In this document: positions 35,779 to 44,410 of the stretch, piece after piece
Numbering within the stretch: the stretch's first letter is position 1
Layout of the letters: the number at the start of each line of letters is the position of its first letter
Assembly (NCBI RefSeq): GCF_020386975.1
Contig: NZ_JABFNK010000005.1
Coordinates: 930,001 to 994,000, forward strand
Direction of reading: 5' to 3'
From: Thermococcus bergensis
Lineage (GTDB): Archaea; Methanobacteriota_B; Thermococci; Thermococcales; Thermococcaceae
DNA length: 64,000 nucleotides
Program-made: the position numbers and the translations under genes
Notes under the pieces: model-generated
The model's database searches: none
The model's input: the letters and a program-made list of their open reading frames with translations, nothing else
What the model was told of the DNA's origin: nothing

Positions 35779-36147
35779 ATGCCGATGGGACCGCCATTTG
35801 TTCCCGGGCTTATGGCAGCTATGGGATTCGCAGCAGTGCTGATAATCTTACTAGCCCTAATAATTGCAGGGTTATTCCTTATGATTGGGGCAAAGTTTGC
35901 TGGAATAGAGGACGCAACCCTTGGAAAGTCCATGATAGCGGTTGTTGGCGGTGGAATCCTGGCTCTGCTTATAGGCTGGATACCGGTTATAGGGTGGATT
36001 TTAGGAATCATAGCGTACATCTGGGTCATAAAAACGGTCTTCAATACAGACTGGATAAAAGCAGCAATAGCGTGGCTTATGACGATCGTCGTAGAGATGC
36101 TGGTGGTGTTTATTTTTGCATTAATCTTGGGTGTTGCCCTTCTTTGA
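35779..36147 (+). CDS. Small multi-span membrane protein
   Basis: This 122-residue hydrophobic protein has four predicted spans (AVLIILLALIIAGLFLMIG, IAVVGGGILALLIGW, VIGWILGIIAYIWVI and WLMTIVVEMLVVFIFALIL). ATG 35779 has GGTGAT four bases before it, so I prefer it to the GTG at 35770. I do not recognise the family. It is monocistronic and convergent with the filament operon's last gene. Confidence 0.7.
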   Translation: MPMGPPFVPGLMAAMGFAAVLIILLALIIAGLFLMIGAKFAGIEDATLGKSMIAVVGGGILALLIGWIPVIGWILGIIAYIWVIKTVFNTDWIKAAIAWLMTIVVEMLVVFIFALILGVALL

Positions 36148-36180
36148 TCTTTCTGTTTTTAAAATATTTAAAAAAGAAAA

Positions 36181-37197
36181 TCAGTTGCTTTCCATTTTTC
36201 TATACTCGTAAGCTATGTTGCCGTCGATTATCGTATAAACGTCCTCTTTGCCATCCTTGTAATGAAGGATCGGTTTGTCCAAGAGGTCAAAGGTCTTCTT
36301 CAAGTCTTCTTTTGCGGCCAGAATAACCTTTTTCTCTACATAAACTGGAGCTCCTTCTGTTATGTATGGGGATAGGTCTTTAAATTCGTTGTTGGGTCTC
36401 TGCGCTCTTATCGTGTAAACCCCACCCAATACGGGAGTTAAGAACAGCAGAGCCAGTATCGGAGCCACTTTCTTTGCAGTATCTGCGTAGAAAGGCAAGC
36501 CGACAATTGTTACTACTGTTCTCTTCGCGCCTTTTTCTACCACCGTTTTCTGCGTGCTTTCTTTTTCGTTGGTGAAGTAATAAAGCCCAGAACCCGAGTC
36601 CTTAATTAAAGATGAGCTGTGCTCAAAGCTCTCAGTTACTTCCCTTCCGTAAACATTTCCCTCAACGTTAACTCTCGTAGCAAACGTTATCTTCCGGTTC
36701 AACCTCTTCAAACCAAGCTGTTCCACTATTTCACTTGTCCTGTTTTCGAGTTTGGTTAAGTTGAGCTCGTACTGCACCGTAAATTTGCCATCCTCCAGCT
36801 CTCCAGACTTTTCAAAGAGCTTTTCTTCCCATAGAACAACCTCTTCGCTGCCTCTGTTTACCGTATACTGGACTATACCTTGAGTGTTGTAATTCCCCTC
36901 TATTGAAGTGGCTGGAGCAAAGCGATACTCATATGTCAATACAAAGCTCTCTACGAGAGGAATAGGATATTCCTCCCTGCTGAGCCTTTCTCCGTAGAGT
37001 GTGTTGTTCTTTAACAAAGCCACATGAATTAGCTCTCCCTCTTGAGTGTATTTGCCAAGTGTCTGCTGGGTTGTTATAACAGAGCTGGCCCCCATTAGCT
37101 TTATCGAATAAAATCCGAAAAATAAGAAGAGAACAAGCGAAACTGCAAGGACTTCTCTTCTGCTTACCAATTTTTTCAGTTTTTCTTTTATATCCAT
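36181..37197 (-). CDS. DUF5305 membrane protein, last gene of the filament operon
   Basis: This 338-residue protein has an N-terminal span (REVLAVSLVLFLFFGFYSI), an external beta-rich domain (residues about 40-240; ESFVLTYEYRFAPATSIEG, FTVQYELNLTKLENRT), a second span near 250-275 and a cytoplasmic tail. The layout fits DUF5305, found beside archaeal signal peptidase and DUF1102 genes. It may anchor or help assemble the surface filament. GGGGGAAA precedes the ATG. Spacing from the upstream gene is about 50 bases. Confidence 0.75.
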   Translation of the reverse strand: MDIKEKLKKLVSRREVLAVSLVLFLFFGFYSIKLMGASSVITTQQTLGKYTQEGELIHVALLKNNTLYGERLSREEYPIPLVESFVLTYEYRFAPATSIEGNYNTQGIVQYTVNRGSEEVVLWEEKLFEKSGELEDGKFTVQYELNLTKLENRTSEIVEQLGLKRLNRKITFATRVNVEGNVYGREVTESFEHSSSLIKDSGSGLYYFTNEKESTQKTVVEKGAKRTVVTIVGLPFYADTAKKVAPILALLFLTPVLGGVYTIRAQRPNNEFKDLSPYITEGAPVYVEKKVILAAKEDLKKTFDLLDKPILHYKDGKEDVYTIIDGNIAYEYRKMESN

Positions 37198-37246
37198 TTA
37201 AATTTCCCCCAGTAAATCAACCTCTCCCATGAGAGTTTCCATTCTC

Positions 37247-38161
37247 CTACTCATCTTCACAACCAATGTTCGCTTCTACCGTAAGGCTGTTGCTAACTAT
37301 TCCATAGCCAACTATCTCAGCACCTTTGTTGAGGGAATAATTGCCGCAAGACGTGAACTCCCATTTTCCGTCTTTTCCAGTTTCTACCCATCTTGTGGAG
37401 ATCGTAATGTTCATGTGTGCATTTTCTCCTGGGCCCAATTCAACGTTCCACTCCAAGTGGTCTGACTTCCCATGCCTTGTAAAGTTATAAGTTCCCTTAC
37501 TTGTGCTTGTCCTGTTTAAGTCTACGTCAAATTCTCCGGGAATAATATCCTCAATTGTCAAATTCTGAGCAGTTCCACCATTGGTCACATTTATCTGTAA
37601 AACCCATTCCTGATAGGTTTTTAATGGAATATTTGTCTCGTTCCCGCTCAAAAGAACCTTTTCAATCTTCGGCCCGCTTAAGATTTTCACTCTTATCGGG
37701 CAGGTCTCTATTACCGCATCTCCTCCATCCCAGGTGGCATAGAGAGTTATGGGGACTTCATAAGTCCCCGGGTCTGCATTTCCAACGCTGATGTTGCCCC
37801 AGAAGGTGTAGTATTCCTGGGAAGCAATTGGTTTTGGTACACCATCTTCACTTTCTATCCACATCTCCGCTCCACTTGGAAGATTGGAATAGTCTGGATC
37901 TAGCCAGATATTAACCGTTTCAAGTTCGTTTAGATAGTTGCCAATGGTGAGTGCGTCGAAAGTAAGTTCGCTGTTCTGGTCAACTATTACCGTTGCTGCA
38001 TAGCCATTGTAACACATAAAGCTCAAATACTCCTCATCATGAGGAACAACTGCAACTTTTACTTCCCTCTCTGCATTGAAGTAGACAAAAGTCCCGCTTG
38101 AACCGATGACTATCAATGAAGATAACAGCAGCAAAAGTATAACCGGGATAAGTTTTCTCAT
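37247..38161 (-). CDS. Surface protein with DUF1102-like start and a repeat-like C-terminal domain
   Basis: This 304-residue protein begins MRKLIPVILLLLLSSLIV, then GTFVYFNAEREVKVAVVPHD, the same post-signal motif as the DUF1102 subunits of this operon (AYFEADREVHIAIVPDD). The middle and end contain Ig-like strands (VLQINVTNGGTAQNLTIED, ELGPGENAHMNITISTRW) of the DUF11 or CARDB kind. It is longer than the other subunits and may be a tip, anchor or adhesin. Its ATG overlaps the signal peptidase stop by four bases. Confidence 0.7.
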   Translation of the reverse strand: MRKLIPVILLLLLSSLIVIGSSGTFVYFNAEREVKVAVVPHDEEYLSFMCYNGYAATVIVDQNSELTFDALTIGNYLNELETVNIWLDPDYSNLPSGAEMWIESEDGVPKPIASQEYYTFWGNISVGNADPGTYEVPITLYATWDGGDAVIETCPIRVKILSGPKIEKVLLSGNETNIPLKTYQEWVLQINVTNGGTAQNLTIEDIIPGEFDVDLNRTSTSKGTYNFTRHGKSDHLEWNVELGPGENAHMNITISTRWVETGKDGKWEFTSCGNYSLNKGAEIVGYGIVSNSLTVEANIGCEDE

Positions 38162-39228
38162 CTCCCAAACACCTCCATTTTGATTTGCCTTAATAAGCTG
38201 GATCTCTTATTTCTGATTTTTAACACATCTTCATCCCCAATTCCCGAAATTAGGTAAAGAATTCCCAGAAAAACTGCAGTCTCAGAGAGAATTGCAAAGA
38301 GAGGAGCAAATGGATTTATGCTGTAAAGCCAGTTGATCACTGATTTTGGCAACACTGGGATATAGGCGTTTACTTTCACCTTATCCATGAAAAGTGAAGT
38401 TTCTTCGGGAGCGTTTATTGTAACTTTAACCCTCTCTTCTTCTTGGGGCCCCAATTCAAGCTGAGTTTCTGATAGGCTTGAAATCCCTCCAGTCTGGGGC
38501 TCAAGATAGTAGACCATCGGATAGAAGTTCCCATTTTTTATGGTGATTTCCCTTTCAAATGTGGAACCGGGTAAAACCCATCCTTCTCTCTGACCCCCTG
38601 CGGATGTCACTGCGTATTCTATTGGAAACACCTGCCAGGAAACAAATATTGAAGCTGAGAGCATTATCAAGAGAAATGCCGAAGCCAGAAGGTAGAGAGT
38701 TTTGAACTTTACTCTGGTAAACCTGGGCCTCTTTTTTCTGTGCTTTGGGGCCTCTCCCGTGAAAGCTAAGGATCCCAATACTATCATTAATGCCGCAAGC
38801 AGCATTTTAGTTCTTCCAGAGAGTCCTCTCTGAAGATACGTTCCCAGTTGTGGGATTTTGAGAGGGGAATCTCCAATGGTAAGCACCTTTCCCGCTATTT
38901 TATCTTTTGAAACCGGGTCTGCTCTACCTTCTTGCTGGTCGGTTGCAACGTTGTTGTCGCCTTTGGTAATGTAGCCATTTTCAACAATTGCCACGACTCT
39001 ATGGACAGTCCAGCTGCCTCTCAGATTAAAAACGATTATATCACCAACATCGGCGCTCCTTGAAAAAGGATTTATGAAGAACAAATCCCCCTTATTCAGC
39101 GTAGGGGTCATGCTATCTGAGTAAACATAAGACATGAAAACGGGTCTATCAAGAAGAGCTCCCGCGATAGACCCCACAACAAACACGGAAACCGCAAGAA
39201 TCAGGAAATATTCAAGGAATGCCTTCAT
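38158..39228 (-). CDS. Archaeal signal peptidase I fused to an Ig-like extension
   Basis: This 356-residue protein has an N-terminal signal peptidase domain: a membrane span, YSDSMTPTLNKGDLFFI with the catalytic Ser near residue 40, SWTVHRVVAI with the His typical of the archaeal/ER type, and GYITKGDNN with the Asp. Residues about 140-350 add spans and an external beta domain (GSTFEREITIKNGNFYPMVY, LGPQEEERVKVTINAP). This layout is like SipW-type peptidases dedicated to filament subunits. It overlaps both neighbouring genes by four bases. Confidence 0.85.
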   Translation of the reverse strand: MKAFLEYFLILAVSVFVVGSIAGALLDRPVFMSYVYSDSMTPTLNKGDLFFINPFSRSADVGDIIVFNLRGSWTVHRVVAIVENGYITKGDNNVATDQQEGRADPVSKDKIAGKVLTIGDSPLKIPQLGTYLQRGLSGRTKMLLAALMIVLGSLAFTGEAPKHRKKRPRFTRVKFKTLYLLASAFLLIMLSASIFVSWQVFPIEYAVTSAGGQREGWVLPGSTFEREITIKNGNFYPMVYYLEPQTGGISSLSETQLELGPQEEERVKVTINAPEETSLFMDKVKVNAYIPVLPKSVINWLYSINPFAPLFAILSETAVFLGILYLISGIGDEDVLKIRNKRSSLLRQIKMEVFGR

Positions 39229-39731
39229 TGGCAGGAGCCTCCGAAGGCCTGTATTGTAATGTTTTGGTTGTAATCTCCCAAGGATAAGCCGGTGGTATTA
39301 AAGTGCATCCCCACTTGGATACTTTGGTTTGCAAGAACCTCAAACTCTATACTCTGACTCCAGGTACCTGTGTAGGGGCTCACAAAAAGGCCAATAACTG
39401 TAGTTGGTGAGCTTACACTCACACAAATCACACTTTCCCCTGTTTCACTCTCGTTGTTGTATATCTCAAAAACGTCGTTGAAAACATAAACAGTATCGGG
39501 TGAAAGACCTTCTCCAAAGCCCGGATGGAGAGGGCTCTGGTTGCTGATGTCAATCTTCAGGTGACCATTGCTTAGATAAGCGTAAGGGGGCAAGGGGTTT
39601 TCTATGGAAACTGAGGCGTTATCATCAACAGCAAGAACAACTGGAATTGGCTTCACAACAAAAATCCCCCACGCAAAGAAGGTTATGACTAACATAATCG
39701 GCAGAACAGTAAATTTGATTATTTTTCTCAC
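39225..39731 (-). CDS. DUF1102/TasA-like filament subunit (third copy)
   Basis: This 168-residue protein has a membrane or signal segment (VLPIMLVITFFAWGIFVV). The mature part contains NPLPPYAYLSNGHLKIDIS and SPDTVYVFNDVFEIYNNES, matching QPYAYINDNGMLVIDLS and SPDSIYVFEHVFGVSNH in the second copy. It is shorter and more diverged than the other two and lacks the VxVVxDD start motif. It is separated from the second copy by a hairpin with a T-rich run, so it may be made in smaller amount. GTG start with GGGGGAGAG upstream. Confidence 0.75.
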   Translation of the reverse strand: MRKIIKFTVLPIMLVITFFAWGIFVVKPIPVVLAVDDNASVSIENPLPPYAYLSNGHLKIDISNQSPLHPGFGEGLSPDTVYVFNDVFEIYNNESETGESVICVSVSSPTTVIGLFVSPYTGTWSQSIEFEVLANQSIQVGMHFNTTGLSLGDYNQNITIQAFGGSCQ

Positions 39732-39760
39732 TTTTCTCTCCCCCTAAAATTTAGATAAAA

Positions 39761-39774
39761 GGAGCAAAGGCTCC
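39761..39774 (-). terminator. Intercistronic hairpin with T run in the filament operon
   Basis: On the minus strand GGAGC-CTTT-GCTCC is followed by TTTTATCTAAATTTT. It lies between the second and third subunit genes and could cause partial termination or protect the upstream mRNA. Confidence 0.45.
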
Positions 39775-39790
39775 AAGATGGAAAGGGTAA

Positions 39791-40339
39791 TCAATCTTCG
39801 CATTCACCAAGTACTGCATCGAAGTTTAAAGTCCCGTCTATTCCTTGGCCAGCGTCCAGACCGTCGCTGTCAATTATCATACCAATCTCAACAGTTTCTC
39901 CCGGATAGATAGTAACATCAAGTTCGTCAGTTCCGGGTTGTCCGGTATATGGACCTTCAAAGAAGCTAATTGCACCGCTCCCGCTATAGTCAATGTGCAT
40001 ACAAATAGTGACGTTTTCCCATAGGTGGTTGCTAACACCGAACACGTGCTCAAATACGTATATTGAGTCTGGGCTTACACCTTGACCTACGGTAATGTTC
40101 TGTTGTACTAAAGCCCAATAGTTTCCGTTTGCTGCGCTTAAGTCAATTACAAGCATTCCGTTATCATTTATGTAGGCGTATGGCTGAAGTGGTACCAAGT
40201 CTATAAGCTCAACATCGTCAGGGACTATAGCAATATGGACTTCCCTGTCTGCTTCAAAGTACGCAAAACTTGCACTGCTGGCTGTAACGGCAATGACTAT
40301 TCCTGCGATCAGCATAAAGATTCCTAGTATCTTTTTCAT
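39791..40339 (-). CDS. DUF1102/TasA-like filament subunit (second copy)
   Basis: This 182-residue secreted protein starts MKKILGIFMLIAGIVIAV, and the likely cleavage is before AYFEADREVHIAIVPDD. The mature body holds VELIDLVPLQPYAYIND, SPDSIYVFEHVFGVSNHLWE and a C-terminal acidic end. It aligns throughout with the first copy. Family members form beta-rich surface filaments in other archaea, with donor-strand packing like bacterial TasA; filament formation here is inferred. The start at 40339 has GGGGTGGGA before it and overlaps the upstream stop by four bases. Confidence 0.82.
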   Translation of the reverse strand: MKKILGIFMLIAGIVIAVTASSASFAYFEADREVHIAIVPDDVELIDLVPLQPYAYINDNGMLVIDLSAANGNYWALVQQNITVGQGVSPDSIYVFEHVFGVSNHLWENVTICMHIDYSGSGAISFFEGPYTGQPGTDELDVTIYPGETVEIGMIIDSDGLDAGQGIDGTLNFDAVLGECED

Positions 40340-40935
40340 GGTCCCACCCCGCATGTAAACGGCTCTTCTCCGAGAGGCCATGCCCTAATGGTTACGTTTC
40401 CATAGAAGTCACCAAGTTGTCCACCTACTATTTCCATGCCGATACCCAGCTCTTCTCCGGGTTGTAGAACGAAACAGACGTCTCCTGCTGCAGTGTCAGA
40501 GTTATAGGGTTGGCTAAGTCCACCGGTTACCCACATGTTATAAGTCGGGTCGTAGAATGAGAACGTACCAGGGTCGGATGAAACTACCTCTACTACAATG
40601 GGAACTTGCTCCCAGAGGTGGTTGCTCACGTAGAAAACGTGGTCAAAGTTGTATCTTGATTGTGGGCTAATTCCCAATCCTCCGGTCCAGTTCTCGTCTT
40701 CCCATCCTGGCCAGTTCGGATTGTCCATTGAGAAGTCTATAACTAGCATACCCCTCTCGTTAATGTATGCATATGGTTGTCCTGGATGCAGGTCAATGAG
40801 CTCAACGTCATCTGCTACCACTGATACGTGGACGCTTCTTTGAGCCCTGTAGTCTCTGAACGTTGCACTAGTGCCGAGGGCCATTGCAAAGGCCACTAAC
40901 AGGCCTAACATTCCAAGTGCTAAAACTTTTTTCAA
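40336..40935 (-). CDS. DUF1102/TasA-like filament subunit (first copy, probably major)
   Basis: This 199-residue protein with a signal peptide (LALGMLGLLVAFAMALG) continues with RDYRAQRSVHVSVVADDVEL, then IDLHPGQPYAYINERGMLV and FDHVFYVSNHLWEQVPIVV. I chose the TTG at 40935 because GGAGG lies seven bases before it; another TTG at 40950 would include that site. As first gene after the promoter, with a stabilised leader, it is the likely main subunit. It overlaps the second copy by four bases. Confidence 0.8.
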   Translation of the reverse strand: MKKVLALGMLGLLVAFAMALGTSATFRDYRAQRSVHVSVVADDVELIDLHPGQPYAYINERGMLVIDFSMDNPNWPGWEDENWTGGLGISPQSRYNFDHVFYVSNHLWEQVPIVVEVVSSDPGTFSFYDPTYNMWVTGGLSQPYNSDTAAGDVCFVLQPGEELGIGMEIVGGQLGDFYGNVTIRAWPLGEEPFTCGVGP

Positions 40936-40960
40936 ATCTTTCGCCTCCAATTTTCAGAGG

Positions 40961-40984
40961 GTGCCTCACCCGTAGGTAAGGCAC
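40961..40984 (-). promoter_or_regulatory. 5' mRNA hairpin of the filament operon with UNCG-type loop
   Basis: On the minus strand GTGCCTTACC-TACG-GGTGAGGCAC forms a ten-pair stem (one G-U pair) closed by C(UACG)G, a member of the very stable UNCG loops. The predicted start of transcription falls at its 5' foot, so the mRNA would begin with this hairpin. Confidence 0.6.
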
Positions 40985-41003
40985 TCATAGTTCCCTTCTC
41001 GTT

Positions 41004-41015
41004 ATTGTATATAGG
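41004..41015 (-). promoter_or_regulatory. TATA box of the filament operon
   Basis: CCTATATACAAT on the minus strand lies about 26 bases before the 5' foot of the leader hairpin and about 70 before the first subunit start. Confidence 0.5.
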
Positions 41016-41056
41016 TAATTTCGACTTACCCCCACTATCAGCAGGGTAATTCCTCA

Positions 41057-41392
41057 TTACTCATCATGATTTCCGGAGCTGAGAACCCTATACGTCTTAA
41101 AGTGCTGAATTACTGCCAGAATTAAGTAAATGAAAGACACAATGACGAGAGGGATGTTATTGAGCCATAACCCAGTCACTCCAAAAATTATGGAAATGCC
41201 TGCATAAAAAGTACTCCAGCTTATGTCATGCCTTGACACAACTTCCATGTATACGTCCACATTTTCAGGAACACCAATTAAAGTCACAGTATTATGCTCG
41301 AAGCTTATTATTCCCGCTCTTTCCATTTTGGGAATGTGTGTCTGGAGCAGACTTACATAAACACTTTTTCTGTGCTTCCTGTCAGTTTGACC
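41057..41392 (-). pseudogene. 5'-truncated winged-helix regulator with membrane tail
   Basis: From just after the cheR stop at 41393 the minus strand reads, with no start codon, DRKHRKSVYVSLLQTHIPKM and continues as ERAGIISFEHNTVTLIG, then two membrane spans to the stop at 41057. The first part is the second half of a winged-helix domain of the DUF7344-like archaeal type, and its N-terminal half is missing. The first in-frame ATG (41326) would leave only the wing and the spans. The gene is cut at a junction with the cheR block. Confidence 0.7.
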
Positions 41393-42199
41393 TTATACCC
41401 TACCTACTAGGCTGTAGAGCTTAAACAACTTGGAAGCATCCCCAAGTATTGTCTCAGTTTTGCCGAGGATAAGGTAACCATGATCTTCGAGAGAATCATA
41501 AAGACGACGGAAGATCTCTTCTTGGGCTTCCTTGGTCATATAAATGAGCACATTGCGTATGAATATCATGTCAAAACCCTTAGGATACTCCTTGGAAAGG
41601 AGGTTAAAATGCTGAAACTTCACGTAGCGCCGAAGCTGGGGTGAGACTCTATAGTGGTCGCCCATGGGAAAGAAGTACTTTCTGATGAGATGCTTGGGAA
41701 CGCTCTTTTCCACGGTTTCCCTCGGATAAACACCCTTGATAGCAATGTTTAACGCCTCTCTGTCAATATCGGTTGCGAGTATGGAAAGATTGTAGCGCTT
41801 TATGTCCTGCCCCAGGAATTCACTGAACATCATTGCTATCGAGTAGGGCTCTTGTCCAGTAGAGCAGGCAGCACTCCACACCCTTATTGTTGTAAAGTGG
41901 TTTTCTTTTTTGAAGCGGATGAGCTCGGGAAGCACTTTACTCTCGAGGGTCCTCCAGACAATGGGGTCTCTAAAGAACTCTGTCACGTTTATAGCAACAG
42001 TAAGAAGAAGGTCATCAAGCTCTGCTTTATTTTTCTTAATTAACCTGTAATAGTCCATGAAATCTGAGATGCCCAGCTTTCTCATTCTGGCCCTTATTCT
42101 CCTGATTAAGTAAGAATCTTTGTATGCGTTGCTATCTGTTCTCAAATGGCGAAACAGCTCCTGTTTGATAAGCTGATATCCTCGGTCAGTGATATCCAT
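41393..42199 (-). CDS. cheR: CheR-type protein-glutamate O-methyltransferase
   Basis: This 268-residue enzyme methylates chemoreceptors with SAM. The N-terminal helical domain (RGYQLIKQELFRHLRTD) is followed by the methyltransferase fold with VWSAACSTGQEPYSIAMM near residue 110, ILATDIDREALNIA and DMIFIRNVLIYMT. The sequence ends LYSLVGRV, as expected for the family. GGGAGGAG precedes the ATG. No receptor, cheA or archaellin gene is in the window. A truncated regulator follows its stop in the same frame, marking a recombination junction. Confidence 0.9.
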   Translation of the reverse strand: MDITDRGYQLIKQELFRHLRTDSNAYKDSYLIRRIRARMRKLGISDFMDYYRLIKKNKAELDDLLLTVAINVTEFFRDPIVWRTLESKVLPELIRFKKENHFTTIRVWSAACSTGQEPYSIAMMFSEFLGQDIKRYNLSILATDIDREALNIAIKGVYPRETVEKSVPKHLIRKYFFPMGDHYRVSPQLRRYVKFQHFNLLSKEYPKGFDMIFIRNVLIYMTKEAQEEIFRRLYDSLEDHGYLILGKTETILGDASKLFKLYSLVGRV

Positions 42200-42474
42200 A
42201 TTGTGTCTCCTCCCTTAAAGTGGGGATAATTGGGGACAGTTTAAGCCCACGAACTTTTTGTTGAACTTCCTACAACAAAGCCCGATTTTACCTTAAAAAA
42301 TCATTATGTGTATGTGTGTATGTAGGTGCATATGTAGACTACTAGGTGCCCAATACAGCCAGATACAGAAGGACCAAGAAAAGATACCACTAAGAGAAGA
42401 AAATGGGGTTCCAGTAACTTTTCGATAAACAAAAAGGTTATATAAACAAGACCCGCACAGGTTTAGGGGAGAGT

Positions 42475-42866
42475 ATGCTAGGAAGAAAGAAGAAAAAAGA
42501 CAATGCCCCAACATGGGAATACATAAAGCGCCGTTATCCGGACGTCGTGGAGGAACTGAGAAGCCTCAAAGACTGGGAAGACGTTAGAGCTTCTATCGTT
42601 GAGGCCGAAAAAATGGATGACTACTCTCTGGTGGCTCTTCATGCTGTTGCGGCAATCACCAGACAGGAGCGCATAGATGTCGAGATGCTGAGCAAGAGGA
42701 TAGAGGTTCTTCTCTCAAAGCTCGAAGGGCTGAGAAGTGATAACGATAACGCCATCAAATCTCTCTCAAAGGAAGTTGAAAGCCTGAAGAATGAGTTCGA
42801 GGACATCCGAAAGAGAACGCTCTTTCTGCAGAACCTCGAACAGATGCTGCCCAAAATAAATGAGAT
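42475..42866 (+). pseudogene. Coiled-coil protein, N-terminal part, split by an insertion sequence
   Basis: This holds codons 1-130 of a gene interrupted at 42866. It starts MLGRKKKKDNAPTWEYIKRR after AGGGGAGAGT and has a GGTTATATAAAC promoter at about 42437. A charged coiled-coil follows (MLSKRIEVLLSKLEGLRSDN). Removing the element and one copy of the 8-base duplication joins this part to 43807-44410 in frame, giving 331 residues. As it stands the frame runs only four residues into the element. Confidence 0.8.
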
Positions 42867-43798
42867 ACCCTAGTTCCCATTAGATCGTTAGGGTTATAAG
42901 TACTTAAGTTTTTTGGTTGATTGGTGGTTGTATTGAGTTTTCAGAGGAAAATCCTGATCATAAAATCCGAAATCTACCCGATAATCAGCAAACACTACCC
43001 GAAAAACACTCACAGGGAAATAATCAGCCTCTACGACCTGATAACCTTCGCAATACTAGCACACTTGCACTTTAACGGAGTTTACAAGCACGCTTACAGA
43101 GTCCTAATCGAAGAAATGAAACTGTTCCCCAAAATCAGGTACAACAAACTAACAGAACGCTTGAACAGGCACGAAAAACTCCTACTCCTAGCACAGGAAG
43201 AATTATTCAAAAAACACGCCAGAGAATACGTTAGAATACTGGACTCAAAGCCCATTCAGACCAAGGAGTTGGCCAGAAAAAACAGGAAGGATAAGGAGGG
43301 TTCTTCAGAAGTCATCTCTGAAAAGCCCGCAGTTGGGTTTGTTCCCTCTAAAAAAAGTTTTACTATGGGTACAAGCTGACCTGTTACTCTGATGGAAATT
43401 TGCTGGCTTTACTGTCTGTTGATCCGGCGAATAAGCATGATGTGAGTGTTGTCCGGGAAAAGTTCTGGGTGATTGTTGAGGAGTTTTCCGGCTGTTTTCT
43501 GTTTTTGGATAAGGGGTATGTTAGCAGGGAACTCGAGGAGGAGTTTTTGAGGTTTGGCGTTGTTTACACGCCAGTAAAGCGGGGGAATCAGATTAGTAAT
43601 CTGGAGGAGAAGAAGTTTTACAAGTACTTGTCTGACTTTCGCAGGAGGATTGAGACTTTGTTTTCGAAGTTTTCTGAGTTTCTTCTGAGGCCGAGCAGGA
43701 GTGTTAGTTTGAGGGGGTTAGCTGTCAGGATTTTAGGGGCGATTCTGGCCGTGAATCTGGACAGATTATACAACTTCACAGGTGGTGGGAACTAGGGT
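42867..43798 (+). mobile_element. IS982-like insertion sequence, 932 bp, with 8-bp target duplication
   Basis: The ends are ACCCTAGTTCCCA at the left and its complement TGGGAACTAGGGT at the right (13 bp, adjacent at the left; slightly longer blocks differ inside). The direct repeat AATGAGAT flanks it at 42859-42866 and 43799-43806. Size and transposase match the IS982 family, of which a Pyrococcus member is about this size. Confidence 0.88.
42933..43795 (+). pseudogene. IS982-like transposase, two frames joined at an A7G run
   Basis: The first frame starts at TTG 42933 (MSFQRKILIIKSEIYPIIS) after GGTGGTTG and ends with a stop at 43379. The second frame continues the same protein (KKFYYGYKLTCYSDGNLLAL, DKGYVSRELEEEFL, RIETLFSKFSEFLLRPSRS) to 43795. 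A -1 shift on the seven A at 43350-43356 joins them exactly. Programmed slippage, a real one-base mutation and a homopolymer reading error are all possible. Confidence 0.8.
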
Positions 43799-43806
43799 AA
43801 TGAGAT

Positions 43807-44410
43807 AGACGAAAAGATAAACCGTTTTGAGGTAGAGGTTCGTACCAAGATTGAGAACCGATTAGAGAGTAAAATTGATGAAAAGATAGGGGACATCGTG
43901 GAAGCGCGCATGAAAGAGCTCGAGGAGAGACTCACAAGCGGAATATTTGGGGCAAGTGTTGAGCTTGCGAGGGCTTTTGAAGGGATACAGGGGCGTTATG
44001 AAAGTCTTTTGCATGAAAACATAACATTAAAAGAGGAGCTCAAAGCTAAGGAGAAGGAAATCAAAGAGCTTAACGCGAGGATATCATTACTTCAGGAGAG
44101 CCTCAAAAAAGTGGACGAGCTTAGCAAGAAGGTCAGCACTTATGAAGCATCCCTCAGGGAACTGGCAATAATAAAGGAAAGGCTGGCAAAGATCACGGGT
44201 AGGTACGATGTTAATGAGGCTCTTGCTGTTCTCGAGGATTTTGTACCCAAAGCCAAGTTCGAGATGCTTGCTAAAGAGCTTAAGGCAAAGCTGGCGGAGA
44301 TAGATTCATTAATACAGGAGAATAATAAGCTCCGGGCCGAAAATGAGAAACTAAGGGCAGCGCTAAAGGACCTTTTAGAGAGAATGGAAGATGAAACAGG
44401 GGAGGGTTAA
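43807..44410 (+). pseudogene. Coiled-coil protein, C-terminal part
   Basis: This is the continuation of the gene split by the IS982-like element: after the duplication the frame reads DEKINRFEVEVRTKIENRLE, then long heptad-rich stretches (LKEELKAKEKEIKELNARIS, ENNKLRAENEKLRAALKDLL). A GTG at 43898 and other starts could give a shorter product, but no ribosome site was seen. The function of the intact protein is unknown. It stands between cheR and a HEAT protein, so a chemotaxis or cell-structure role is possible. Confidence 0.75.
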
